In this document: positions 18,167 to 26,541 of the stretch, one piece after another | How the letters are laid out: every line of letters starts with the position of its first letter | Position numbering within the stretch: the first letter of the stretch is position 1 | Assembly: GCF_017654605.1 (NCBI RefSeq) | Contig: NZ_CP072113.1 | Coordinates: 868,001 to 932,000 of the forward strand | DNA from: Yimella sp. cx-51 | GTDB taxonomy: Bacteria; Actinomycetota; Actinomycetes; Actinomycetales; Dermatophilaceae | Length of the DNA: 64,000 nucleotides | Direction of reading: 5' to 3' | Made by a program: the position numbers and the translations under genes | The notes under the pieces: model-generated | Seen by the model: the letters and a program-made list of their open reading frames with translations, nothing else | Databases searched by the model: none | Told to the model about the DNA's origin: nothing

Positions 18167-18227
18167 AAATCGGCGTGAGCTTGTGGGGTTCGTCGGCGTT
18201 GCGAACCCCACGAACTCACGCCGATTT
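18167..18227. terminator. Inverted repeat between convergent SDR and pseG
   Basis: Arms of 26 bases (AAATCGGCGTGAG... and its complement) pair with two mismatches around a 9-base loop. It ends both converging transcripts. Confidence 0.75.
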
Positions 18228-18240
18228 GCCAGGTGCGGGG

Positions 18241-19236
18241 TCAACTCAGCAGGGCGTCCGCAACGCGTTCGCGGCCGCGACCGTCCACGAGTGCCTGACC
18301 GCGGACGGCCATCGCGGCGCGCAGGTCGGTGTCCGTGAGCAGGGCCCTGATCGAATCCGTCGCGATCTGCTGCTCGGTCCCGGCGTCCTCTCCGCGCAAA
18401 TGGGGCAGGCGCCCGCCCGGCACGGTGAGGCCTGCGTCGTTCGTGGCGGCATAGCCCTGTTCCTGGTTGTCGACCACGCACACGCTCGCCGTTGGCACAC
18501 CGAGGCAGAGCAGTTCCCAGATGGTCGACCCCGCGGCGCTGATCGCGGCGGTGCACGTGCTGGCCAGCGCCGGGAGGTCCGGTGGATTGCGGACGATCTC
18601 CACGGTCTGACCTTCGCCGAGATCCAGGCCGACGAGCCGTTCTGCGATCGCGTCGGTTGCCGCGACGGCGATCACCTCGACCGGATGGGACGTGCGCAAC
18701 GCCAGCGCCGCGAGTTCCGGGCACGCCGCGTACGGGTCGGACCCACCGAAGACGACCAGGAGCCGGGGCACTTCCAGGCGGGGTCTGGGGGAGCGGGCGC
18801 GCAAGACCTCGTCCCGGAACAGCGCGCACTCCACGCCGGCCAGGGCGAGTTGTCCGACATCGACGAGGCGAGGGCGAGCGCCGTAGTTCTGGTCGACGTA
18901 GACATCGGCCTCCTGCTGCGCACCGAACGGCCCGTCGACCATGGCCAGCACCCGCACGCCGCGTGCTCGAAGGGCAGTGCCCACGGTTGCCGGGATGTCG
19001 TAGCCGTCGATCACCGCGTGGCTCAGCGCGGCGTCGGTGATTTCGTCTGCCGGGCGCAGCGCGATTCCAGCAGCAGCGAAGTCGCGGGCGACCCAGGGCA
19101 CGTCGAGTTCACCGAAGACAGTGGCCGACGCGCCGCGGGCAAGGAGCTCCTGGGAGAGCGCGAGCAGTCGGACGGCGTGCCCGACTCCGGTGGCGGGGTG
19201 GGCTTCGACCCGAAGGCCGACCTGCGGATGTGACAT
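18241..19236 (-). CDS. pseG: UDP-2,4-diacetamido-2,4,6-trideoxy-beta-L-altropyranose hydrolase-like protein (PseG)
   Basis: 331 residues, GT-B-like fold related to MurG. The N-terminal GLRVEAHPATGVGHAVRLLAL matches the PseG signature R-x(4-6)-GxGHxxR-x-LxL, with His20 corresponding to the catalytic His recalled for Campylobacter PseG. The C-terminal half has VVFGGSDPY and SAAGSTIWELLCLGVPTA, the UDP-binding region. The family removes UDP from the bacillosamine-altrose intermediate before condensation by PseI. The ATG at 19236 has a GAGGAG ribosome binding site 6 nt upstream. It diverges from pseB across a 197-bp spacer. Identity is strengthened by the surrounding pse genes. Confidence 0.87.
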   Translation of the reverse strand: MSHPQVGLRVEAHPATGVGHAVRLLALSQELLARGASATVFGELDVPWVARDFAAAGIALRPADEITDAALSHAVIDGYDIPATVGTALRARGVRVLAMVDGPFGAQQEADVYVDQNYGARPRLVDVGQLALAGVECALFRDEVLRARSPRPRLEVPRLLVVFGGSDPYAACPELAALALRTSHPVEVIAVAATDAIAERLVGLDLGEGQTVEIVRNPPDLPALASTCTAAISAAGSTIWELLCLGVPTASVCVVDNQEQGYAATNDAGLTVPGGRLPHLRGEDAGTEQQIATDSIRALLTDTDLRAAMAVRGQALVDGRGRERVADALLS

Positions 19237-19433
19237 CGCTCTCCTCGAGTGCGCGACTGCCTTCGGAACGAGGTGCGCCGGTGCCGCCAAAGCAGCCGTG
19301 TCGGCGCGGTCGATCGGCGGCTCGATGCTAGCCTGAACTGCCCGGTCGTCCGGTGTTCTCGTCGACCTCTCACGGTGTCGCGCGATCGGTCCCGGGCGCT
19401 GACACATCACACGCGACGCACGGGAGTCATCAC
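19237..19433. promoter_or_regulatory. Divergent pseG/pseB intergenic region
   Basis: A 197-bp spacer between divergent genes must hold both promoters. TAGCCT near 19329 on the plus strand and TAGCAT at the same place on the minus strand are candidate overlapping -10 elements. GGGAG at 19422 is the pseB ribosome binding site. No clear operator is seen. Confidence 0.4.
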
Positions 19434-20423
19434 GTGAGCATTCTTCAGGGTTCGTCCATCCTGGTGACCGGTGGCACCGGTTCGTTCGGCAAGGCGTTCA
19501 TCAAGCGTCTGCTGGAGCAGGAAGACCCCAAGCGCGTGGTGATCTACTCGCGCGACGAGCTCAAGCAGTGGGAGGCCCGCCAGCTGTTCGGCGACGACCC
19601 CCGCCTGCGTTGGTTCATCGGCGATGTGCGCGATCTCGACCGCCTACGCCGTGCGATGCACGGCATCGACTACGTGGTGCACGCGGCTGCGCTGAAGCAG
19701 GTCGACACCGGTGAGTACAACCCGCACGAGTTCGTGAAGACCAACGTGCTGGGCAGCCAGAACGTCATCGAGGCGAGCATCGACGCCGGCGTGCAGAAGG
19801 TCGTGGCGCTCTCCACCGACAAGGCGTCCAGCCCGATCAACCTCTACGGCGCCACCAAGCTCACCGCCGACAAGCTGTTCATCCTCGGCAACCACTACGC
19901 CGCCGCCTACCCGACCCGCTTCGCCGTCGTGCGCTACGGCAATGTCACCGGCTCCCGTGGCTCGATCATCCCCAAGTTCCGCGCCCTCCACGAGGCGGGG
20001 GAGTCGCTGCCGATCACCGATCTGCGCTGCACCCGATTCTTGATCACCCTGCCCGACGCGGTTCAGATGGTGCTCGACACTTTCGACATGATGCAGGGCG
20101 GCGAATTGGTCGTCCCGCACATCCCGTCACACATGGTCACCGATCTCGCCCAGGCCGTCGCGCCCGGCGCGAAGATGCACGACATCGGTCTGCGCCCGGG
20201 CGAGAAGCTGCATGAGGAGATGATCTCCGAGGAAGAGGGTCGCCGTGCGGTCATCGTGATGGATGGCAAGTACTACATCCTGCAGCCGGAGTTCGCCACC
20301 TGGGGGTACGAGCCGCCGAAGGACGCCGTGCCGGTGCCCGAGGGCTTCCACTGTGCTTCTGACAAGAACGACATCTGGATCGGCGCCGACGAACTGCGCG
20401 AGATGCTGGAGTCCGGCATCTGA
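19434..20423 (+). CDS. pseB: UDP-N-acetylglucosamine 4,6-dehydratase (inverting), PseB
   Basis: 329 residues of the FlaA1/PseB short-chain dehydratase group. The N-terminal VTGGTGSFGKAF binds NADP. Asp129, Lys130 and Tyr138 in STDKASSPINLYGATK align with the catalytic Asp/Lys/Tyr of FlaA1 (132/133/141, from memory), with Lys142 completing the YxxxK pair. It converts UDP-GlcNAc to the 4-keto-6-deoxy-L-arabino sugar, the first step of pseudaminic acid synthesis. The length lacks the membrane domain of WbpM-type dehydratases, matching the soluble PseB form. GTG start with GGGAG 8 nt upstream. It overlaps pseC by one base (TGATG). Confidence 0.95.
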   Translation: MSILQGSSILVTGGTGSFGKAFIKRLLEQEDPKRVVIYSRDELKQWEARQLFGDDPRLRWFIGDVRDLDRLRRAMHGIDYVVHAAALKQVDTGEYNPHEFVKTNVLGSQNVIEASIDAGVQKVVALSTDKASSPINLYGATKLTADKLFILGNHYAAAYPTRFAVVRYGNVTGSRGSIIPKFRALHEAGESLPITDLRCTRFLITLPDAVQMVLDTFDMMQGGELVVPHIPSHMVTDLAQAVAPGAKMHDIGLRPGEKLHEEMISEEEGRRAVIVMDGKYYILQPEFATWGYEPPKDAVPVPEGFHCASDKNDIWIGADELREMLESGI

Positions 20424-21550
20424 TGGTTCTGCCCTACGGCCGTCAATCGATCGACGAGAGCGACATCGAAGCAGTCGCCGCGGTGCTGCGCGGCGACTGG
20501 CTGACCACCGGTCCTGCCGTCGACGCCTTCGAGGACGAAATCGCAACCATCGCCGGAGTGCCGCACCGCGCGGTGTCGGTCACCTCGGGCACCGCTGCGC
20601 TGCACACCGCCTACGGTGCGTTGCAGTTGCAGCCGGGCGACCAGGTGATCACCACGCCGCTGACCTTTTTCGCCACGGCCACGTGCGCGATGTGGCAGGG
20701 CGCCGAGATCGTCTTCGCCGATGTCAGCGCTGACACCGGCAACCTCGACCCCGCTTCGGTCGCCGAAAAGATCACCGATCGTACCAAGGTGATCGCCGGC
20801 GTCGACTACGCCGGTCACCCGATCGACGCGCCGGCACTGAAGCAGTTGGCGCACGACAACGGTGCGCTCCTGCTGGAGGACGCCGCCCACAGCATCGCCG
20901 GTTCGCTCGACGGTGTGCCGGTGGGTTCGCTGGCCGACATCACCACGTTCTCCTTCTTCCCGACCAAGAACCTCACCACCGCCGAAGGCGGCGCGGTCGT
21001 GGCACCCCACGCCCACCTCGTCGACCGGGCACGGCTGTTCAAGGGCATCGGTTACGAGCGCAAGCCCGAACTCATGGACGTGCACGGTGGCTGGTATTAC
21101 GAGGTCACCTCGCTCGGGCTCAACTACCGGCTGCCCGATGTGCTCGCGGCACTGGGGTCGAGTCAGCTGAAGCGGCTCGAGCAGTTCAAGCTGCGTCGGC
21201 AGGCGATCACCGATCGCTACAACGAAGGCCTCGCCGGCATTGACGAACTCATCCTTCCCGGGCACCGCGAGGGCGCCTCGCCGATGTGGCACCTGTACCC
21301 GCTGCGCATCCAGGACGGTCGCCGACGCCAGCTCTTCGACCATCTGCGGGACGGCGGCATCGGCGTGCAGGTCAACTACATCCCGGTGCACCACCAGCCG
21401 TTGTTCCAGGACCTCGGCCATCGCAAGGGCAGCCTCCCGGTCGCCGAGGCCTACTCGGAGCAGGAGATCAGCCTGCCGATGTTCCCCGACCTCACCGACT
21501 CCCAGGTCGACCAGGTGATCCAGTTGGTGCGAGGCTTCCTCGGCGCCTGA
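20423..21550 (+). CDS. pseC: UDP-4-amino-4,6-dideoxy-N-acetyl-beta-L-altrosamine transaminase, PseC
   Basis: 375 residues, DegT/DnrJ/EryC1/StrS PLP aminotransferase. VTSGTAALHTAY binds the PLP phosphate, EDAAHSIAG carries the PLP-contacting Asp, and the Schiff-base lysine is Lys182 in SFFPTKNLTTAEGG, next to the Lys183 recalled for Helicobacter PseC. The C-terminal GIGVQVNYIPVHHQP is characteristic of PseC. It aminates the product of PseB using glutamate. Coupled to pseB by a one-base overlap. A strong hairpin follows. Confidence 0.95.
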   Translation: MVLPYGRQSIDESDIEAVAAVLRGDWLTTGPAVDAFEDEIATIAGVPHRAVSVTSGTAALHTAYGALQLQPGDQVITTPLTFFATATCAMWQGAEIVFADVSADTGNLDPASVAEKITDRTKVIAGVDYAGHPIDAPALKQLAHDNGALLLEDAAHSIAGSLDGVPVGSLADITTFSFFPTKNLTTAEGGAVVAPHAHLVDRARLFKGIGYERKPELMDVHGGWYYEVTSLGLNYRLPDVLAALGSSQLKRLEQFKLRRQAITDRYNEGLAGIDELILPGHREGASPMWHLYPLRIQDGRRRQLFDHLRDGGIGVQVNYIPVHHQPLFQDLGHRKGSLPVAEAYSEQEISLPMFPDLTDSQVDQVIQLVRGFLGA

Positions 21551-21562
21551 CGGCCGCCTCCT

Positions 21563-21613
21563 GAACAAACGGTTCAGCCCCAGCGCACTGCGCTGGGGCT
21601 GAACCGTTTGTTC
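21563..21613. terminator. Perfect inverted repeat between pseC and a convergent glycosyltransferase
   Basis: A 23-base stem starting GAACAAACGGTTCAGCCCCA pairs perfectly with its complement around a 5-base loop and ends TTTGTT, giving a bidirectional terminator. Confidence 0.85.
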
Positions 21614-21630
21614 GTGTGGAGCAGGCCGGA

Positions 21631-23700
21631 TCAGATCTCGGCCTGGTCGGGTGCGGCTGCTGGAGGCAGCACACCCTCGCTGGGGTCGCCGCCCACCTCG
21701 GCGAGTTCGGCGTCCTCCTGATCGAGCTCGGAGGGTTGGTCCTCCGCGTCCGCCGTCGGCGCCTTGGCGACCAGTGGCTGCTGCCGGACGACCAACATTC
21801 CGTACCAGCCGCGGCCGATCGTCACGAGTTTGTCGCCGATGACGGTCGTGGCCGGGGGCCCGGCGAGGTAGACGTACTCGTCGTACTCCTGCGCCCATTC
21901 CGGCAGCGGGTCGGCGTCGGGGGAGCGTTTCCCGTAGCGCCAAAGCGGTGGCATGCCGGTGGGCAGCACCTGCACCAGGCATCGCTCGGCGACCTTGGTG
22001 ACGAGGTTGTCGGCCGGGTCGTCCTCGACCAGCAAGGAGGCGAGCACCTTGGCCTCGCCATTGTTGAGTTCGAACTCCAGTTGCGGACTCGGAGCGGGGC
22101 GGCGCAGCGAGATCGGCGTGTCGAGGCGACCGACCGCTGGATAGAGCCGGAGAGTGTCGCCGTCGATCTCGACCCGATCGATGACGGTCGGCGTCTTCAG
22201 ACGCTGCAGCCCGAGGTACCACCCGATACCGCGCGGCTGGATCCAGTAGCCGTCCGACATCTGGCGGATGCCCGGCAGCAGGTCGGCGTCGAGGCGCACC
22301 TGTCCGCGCCACTTCAGCGTGCCGATCCGCAACTGCAGGACGACATTCGCCATCTTCCAGTCTTCACCGAAAGATCGCATCGTGGCCTGGTCGATCACCA
22401 TGGTGATGCGGATGCTGTTGCCCTCGACCTTCGAGGTGACCGGCACCGCGGTGTGGTGCGTGTCGCCCCACATGAGCTCACCGGTCACCGTTGCCCGTTC
22501 GGCGATCTGGCGACGGATGGTCGTGGAGATCTCCAGCTTCAGCGACTGCTCGTCCCACTCGGCGCTGGTGAGCTTGCTCTTGAGTCGGCGGGCCTTGAGC
22601 GGGCTCTGCGGCTTGCGGCGGCTGATCACCGCACCGAGGGCGGTCGGCACCACCTGTGGCCGCGGGTGTCGGGCGAGGTTCTTGGCGAAAGTCCTGGTGT
22701 CGCCCGACAGCCGCCAGCGCGCCAGATGGCGCACCATCGGCAGGTCGCCGTCCAGCAGACTGCGATGCACCAGACGTGCCAACCGTGTCGTTTCGCCGGT
22801 GACCGTCGGGTCGAGCTTGCGCGCGAGGTCGAGGGCCATCTGCTCGGCAGCGCCGCGATCCTCCTCCGGCACGCACACCATCGACTCGGCGAGGGCGACG
22901 AGGTCGATGTGCACGAAATAGGCGTGGACGCGGTCGCGCACGTCCTTGCTGGCGGCGTGGTCGGCGAGGACGTCGAGCACCATTGCCGCCGACAGATAAC
23001 GGTCGCGGGCATTGTCGGCGCGGGCCGCCTGTTGGGTGATGGAGTCGCCCGACTCGCGGTCGCGCCAGAAGTAGACATGCTCGGAGAGGATGTCGACCGC
23101 CGGCGCCTCCAGGTAGGCCCGCAGCGTCACCATGTAGTCCTCGTAGCGGATCGCCGGGAACTCGTAGCCGCCGGCGTCCCAGAAGGAGCGCCGGTAGACC
23201 TTGTTCCAGATCATCCGGTCGCGCATGAGCTCCGGGGTCTTGTTGATCGTGGTGGCGATGCGCGTCTGGCGGAACGGGGAGCGGTGCGTCCACGACTGGT
23301 AAGCGCCCTTGTGCGAACTGAACCGCATCGCATTGCCTGCCGCGAAAGCCGAACCCGTCTCCTCCAGCGAGCCCACCATCGAGGTGTAGGCGCGTGGCGC
23401 GATGAGGTCGTCGCTGTCGACGAAGGTGATGTACTTGCCGGTCGCGTGGGCGGTGCCGGTGTTACGAGCCGGGCCCAGGCCCTGGTTCTCCTGGCTCACC
23501 AGGGTGAAGCGGTCGTCCTTGGCCACGAACTCACGAGCGACATCGATCGAGTTGTCGCTGCCGCCGTCGTCGACGAGGATCACCTCGATGTCGGTCAGCA
23601 GTTGCGTGCGGATCGACTCCAAACAGTCGCCGATGTAGGCGCCGACGTTGTAGAACGGGACGACCACGCTCAGCAGCGGGCGGTGGGCGAGCTCAGTCAT
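21631..23700 (-). CDS. Family 2 glycosyltransferase with large C-terminal beta-rich region
   Basis: 689 residues. The GT-A domain (about 1-230) has SVVVPFYNV, VDDGGSDNS, the metal-binding DSD at 95-97 and a YEDYMVTLRAYLEA acceptor region with RDRMIWNKVYRRSFW. An all-helical middle (about 230-330) leads to a region rich in predicted strands (about 370-600), then an acidic Pro/Glu tail. The layout recalls teichoic-acid glycosyltransferases such as TarS/TarP that carry C-terminal trimerisation domains, though the homology of the tail cannot be judged. It lies 62 bp downstream of a clear paralogue, so the pair arose by tandem duplication. Role: probably adds sugars to the wall glycan. Confidence 0.88.
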   Translation of the reverse strand: MTELAHRPLLSVVVPFYNVGAYIGDCLESIRTQLLTDIEVILVDDGGSDNSIDVAREFVAKDDRFTLVSQENQGLGPARNTGTAHATGKYITFVDSDDLIAPRAYTSMVGSLEETGSAFAAGNAMRFSSHKGAYQSWTHRSPFRQTRIATTINKTPELMRDRMIWNKVYRRSFWDAGGYEFPAIRYEDYMVTLRAYLEAPAVDILSEHVYFWRDRESGDSITQQAARADNARDRYLSAAMVLDVLADHAASKDVRDRVHAYFVHIDLVALAESMVCVPEEDRGAAEQMALDLARKLDPTVTGETTRLARLVHRSLLDGDLPMVRHLARWRLSGDTRTFAKNLARHPRPQVVPTALGAVISRRKPQSPLKARRLKSKLTSAEWDEQSLKLEISTTIRRQIAERATVTGELMWGDTHHTAVPVTSKVEGNSIRITMVIDQATMRSFGEDWKMANVVLQLRIGTLKWRGQVRLDADLLPGIRQMSDGYWIQPRGIGWYLGLQRLKTPTVIDRVEIDGDTLRLYPAVGRLDTPISLRRPAPSPQLEFELNNGEAKVLASLLVEDDPADNLVTKVAERCLVQVLPTGMPPLWRYGKRSPDADPLPEWAQEYDEYVYLAGPPATTVIGDKLVTIGRGWYGMLVVRQQPLVAKAPTADAEDQPSELDQEDAELAEVGGDPSEGVLPPAAAPDQAEI

Positions 23701-23762
23701 ACGAGACCTTCTGCAGCGTGCGGGCGGATGGAGCCGGGGGAGAGGCGGGCTGGCAAGACAGC

Positions 23763-25559
23763 TCAGCTCTTGCGCGGACGGTGGGCGAGGAACGCGGTGC
23801 CGTCGAGAGCGCCGAGCAGCTCGACGTCACGACCGCACACATTTGCGCGAATTCCCTTGCTGGCCAAGCGAATCGGCTCATCGCCGGTGAGTGTCCGCAA
23901 CTGCAGACGTCGGGAGGCGATGTCCGTGTGCGGGTTGTCGGCCGGATCCGACGGGATCACCTGGTCGAGATGGATGACCGCCCGGTGGTCGTGCACCTGC
24001 ACCTCAACGCCGGTGCTCGGCCAGGGTTGTTCGATGACCAGCGTGCCGCTGGGCACCGACAGGTGCAGCAGCAGGTCGGTGCCGCTCAGGCGCACCTGCT
24101 CGATGAGCACGACGCGGCGCTTGCGTTCGACGCCGAAGCGTCCGTGCGTCACCTTGCCCTGCACCCAGTAGCCGGCGCGGTGGAGACCGGCGAGTTGATC
24201 ACCGGTCGCGGTCACGTGACCGCCGTAGTGCAGGGGGCCGGCCTTCACATCGATCTCCAGCGGCTGGAAACCGCCCTTGGTCGCCACGGGCAGGGTGTCG
24301 ATGCTCAGATCACAGATCAGCCCGGTCGGGGTGATCTGCGACTTCACCTTCATCTCCTGGCCGCCGAGGGTGGCGCTGACCTCCGCGCGTTCGCGAGCGC
24401 GTTCGTTGAGCGGAATCTCGACGCGGTAGACCATTTCCCCCAGGCTGAGCCGGGAGTCAACCAGGCGCCCGGCGCGCGGACGGTGGGTTGACGCCTTCGC
24501 GGCGAGCTTCTGGGCGCGCTCCGCCAGAGCGCTCGGGGCGCGGCGGGCCAGGTCGGCCTTCGAGCGCGGTGGGTGGCCGAGACCGGCGCGCTTGCGCGAG
24601 ATCTCCAGCAGCGTCTTGGTGTCGTTCTCCCGGGCAGCCTGGTAGGCGCGCTGCAGTTCGGGGCGGGCCAGGCCCACACCGGCCGGGTCGACGCGCTGGG
24701 CCAACTCGTGGGCGAGCTGTTCGATGGCCGGCTGGTGCTCGGCGTCGGCGTGCACGAGCGAACCCATGACCTCACGCAGATCGACGTCGATCAGGTGGGA
24801 GTGGACGAGTTCGCGCACCTCGGGGGTGGCGAGTTCATCGACGGTGTCGAGCACCATGAAGGCGGCCTTCACGCGGTCCTGCACATTGCTGAGGTCTTTG
24901 CCCTGGCCCGAGATCGACTGGCCGACCGGGCGCTCGCGCCAGACGTAGATCGGGTCGGGCAGGGTGTCGACCGCCTCGGCCTCGAGATGAGCCCGCATCG
25001 TGACCGGGAAGTCCTCGAACTTCATTTCGGGCCAAGCGAATTCGCCGTCCTCCCAGAAGCTGCGACGCCACAGTTTGTTCCACGCCATGCGGTCTCGCAT
25101 GAGCAGCGGAATCTCCCGGATGGACGTGCGCTGACGGCGCTCACCGAACGGCTCGGCATGCGCGGACGAGGGTTCGATCGGTCGGGTCAGCGGCAGGCGC
25201 CAGATGTGTGCGGCGGCGAAGTCGGAACCCGACTGCTCGAGGCTGGTGACCAGTTGCTCGAAGGCCCTGGGAGCGATCAGGTCGTCGCTGTCGAGGTACA
25301 TCAGGTAGTCGCCGGCGGCCGCGTCCGTGCCTGTGTTACGGGCGGCGCCCAGGCCCTTGTTCTCCTGGGTGATGATCTTGAACCGGCTGTCGCGCTCGGC
25401 CCACTGCTGCGCGATGAGGGCGGAACCGTCGGGGGAGCCGTCGTCCACCAGGAGGCATTCGAACCGGTCGTAGGTCTGCCGCGAAATGGTGCGCAGGCAG
25501 TCGTCGAAGAATTCCTCGACGTTGTAGAACGGGACGATCGCGCTGATCAGCGGATCCAT
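23763..25559 (-). CDS. Family 2 glycosyltransferase, paralogue of the downstream gene
   Basis: 598 residues with the same plan as its neighbour: GT-A domain with AIVPFYNV, VDDGSPDGS and the DSD metal site at 90-92, then RDRMAWNKLWRRSFW and FEDFPVTMRAHLEA, a helical middle and a strand-rich C-terminal half (about 370-590). It lacks the acidic tail. The ATG at 25559 is preceded by GGGAGG with 5-nt spacing, so the longer frame to 25592 is not needed. It diverges from the next gene across 145 bp. The donor sugar is unknown; a pseudaminic acid donor would normally require another family. Confidence 0.88.
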   Translation of the reverse strand: MDPLISAIVPFYNVEEFFDDCLRTISRQTYDRFECLLVDDGSPDGSALIAQQWAERDSRFKIITQENKGLGAARNTGTDAAAGDYLMYLDSDDLIAPRAFEQLVTSLEQSGSDFAAAHIWRLPLTRPIEPSSAHAEPFGERRQRTSIREIPLLMRDRMAWNKLWRRSFWEDGEFAWPEMKFEDFPVTMRAHLEAEAVDTLPDPIYVWRERPVGQSISGQGKDLSNVQDRVKAAFMVLDTVDELATPEVRELVHSHLIDVDLREVMGSLVHADAEHQPAIEQLAHELAQRVDPAGVGLARPELQRAYQAARENDTKTLLEISRKRAGLGHPPRSKADLARRAPSALAERAQKLAAKASTHRPRAGRLVDSRLSLGEMVYRVEIPLNERARERAEVSATLGGQEMKVKSQITPTGLICDLSIDTLPVATKGGFQPLEIDVKAGPLHYGGHVTATGDQLAGLHRAGYWVQGKVTHGRFGVERKRRVVLIEQVRLSGTDLLLHLSVPSGTLVIEQPWPSTGVEVQVHDHRAVIHLDQVIPSDPADNPHTDIASRRLQLRTLTGDEPIRLASKGIRANVCGRDVELLGALDGTAFLAHRPRKS

Positions 25560-25704
25560 CCGACCTCCCTCGAATCGGTGCTGGCGGGCCAACGGGCCGG
25601 TCGGAGTCTACGCGAGCGCGGGCCCGGCGCTGGGTGGCCGGTGAACGGGCCGGTCACTGCTAATCTCGCTGGCGACCTGACAGCACTTCGACGGAGGTTT
25701 GTGC

Positions 25705-26541
25705 GTGGACCACACCAATCACTGGTACGGCCATGCCCACATCCTCGCCGAGTACTGCGGCCTCGACCCGGCCGCTCCGCCGCCGGTGCGTGGCGTGATC
25801 CAGCACGGGTGGAATTTCGCCCACGGTCTCGGGTACGGCCACGTCAACGACCACAGCTTCACCAAGCTGGTCTGGACCGATCGCAACCGCCGTCGCGGCC
25901 AGGTGATCAGTTGGCGAGACTTCGCCGTCATCGGCGCGCCGTTCCTCTACCTGATGGATCTGCGCAAGGACGAACAGCCGGAGAGTCGCGAGGGCACGAT
26001 CTTCTACCCCTTCCACGGCACGGCCGACTACGAGTCGGTGATCGGTCAACACGATCGCCTGATCGAGGAGATCAAGCAGGTCGAGGAGGGCCCGGTGACG
26101 GCCTGCCTCTACTACGTGGAGTACGACGACCCCGAGATCCGCGGCCATTACGAGGACTCCGGCTTTCGGGTCATCACCCACGGCCGCCGCGGTCAGCAGT
26201 GGCAGGGCACCGACCGCTTCTTCCTCTTTCGGCAACTGGAGGAGTTGAAGAAGCACAAGCGGGTGATCTCCAACCGGCTGACGACCGCGGTGATGTACGG
26301 CGCGGCTGCCGGCTGTGAGCCTGCGGTCTACGGCGATCCGATGGAGATCGAGGCCAAGGCCGGATTCAACGGGGCGGGTCTGCTCGAGGCCCTGTACCCC
26401 GAGATGTTCGGCGAGCACCTCGATGTCGAGGCCGCCGTAGCCACTGCACGCCAGGAGATGGGCACTGATTTCGTGATGGGTGCCGACGAACTTCGCTACA
26501 CGCTCGGATGGGACGAACCATGGCTCGCATCGTCGAACTGA
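25705..26541 (+). CDS. Uncharacterised glycan-locus protein, possible GT-B-type transferase
   Basis: 278 residues, not confidently recognised. It is soluble, with alternating strands and helices. Visible features are VIQHGWNFAHGLG near residue 31, a FYPFHGTADYES segment, an ACLYYVEY strand, GFRVITHGRRG, and SNRLTTAVMYGAAAGCEP near residue 190. The last resembles the S/T-rich donor-site strand-helix of GT-B enzymes such as sialyl- and glycerophosphotransferases. No DEG motif is seen. The GTG at 25705 has GGAGG 7 nt upstream. It overlaps the next gene by 22 bp. Role in the glycan locus is inferred from position alone. Confidence 0.65.
   Translation: MDHTNHWYGHAHILAEYCGLDPAAPPPVRGVIQHGWNFAHGLGYGHVNDHSFTKLVWTDRNRRRGQVISWRDFAVIGAPFLYLMDLRKDEQPESREGTIFYPFHGTADYESVIGQHDRLIEEIKQVEEGPVTACLYYVEYDDPEIRGHYEDSGFRVITHGRRGQQWQGTDRFFLFRQLEELKKHKRVISNRLTTAVMYGAAAGCEPAVYGDPMEIEAKAGFNGAGLLEALYPEMFGEHLDVEAAVATARQEMGTDFVMGADELRYTLGWDEPWLASSN

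Noticed and set aside
20273-22312. 679-codon minus-strand open frame opposite pseC
   Set aside because: It is antisense to pseC and overlaps the terminator; amino-acid composition is shadow-like.
21616-24171. 851-codon plus-strand open frame opposite the paired glycosyltransferases
   Set aside because: Its length comes from GC-rich third positions of the minus-strand genes; no protein family signal was seen.
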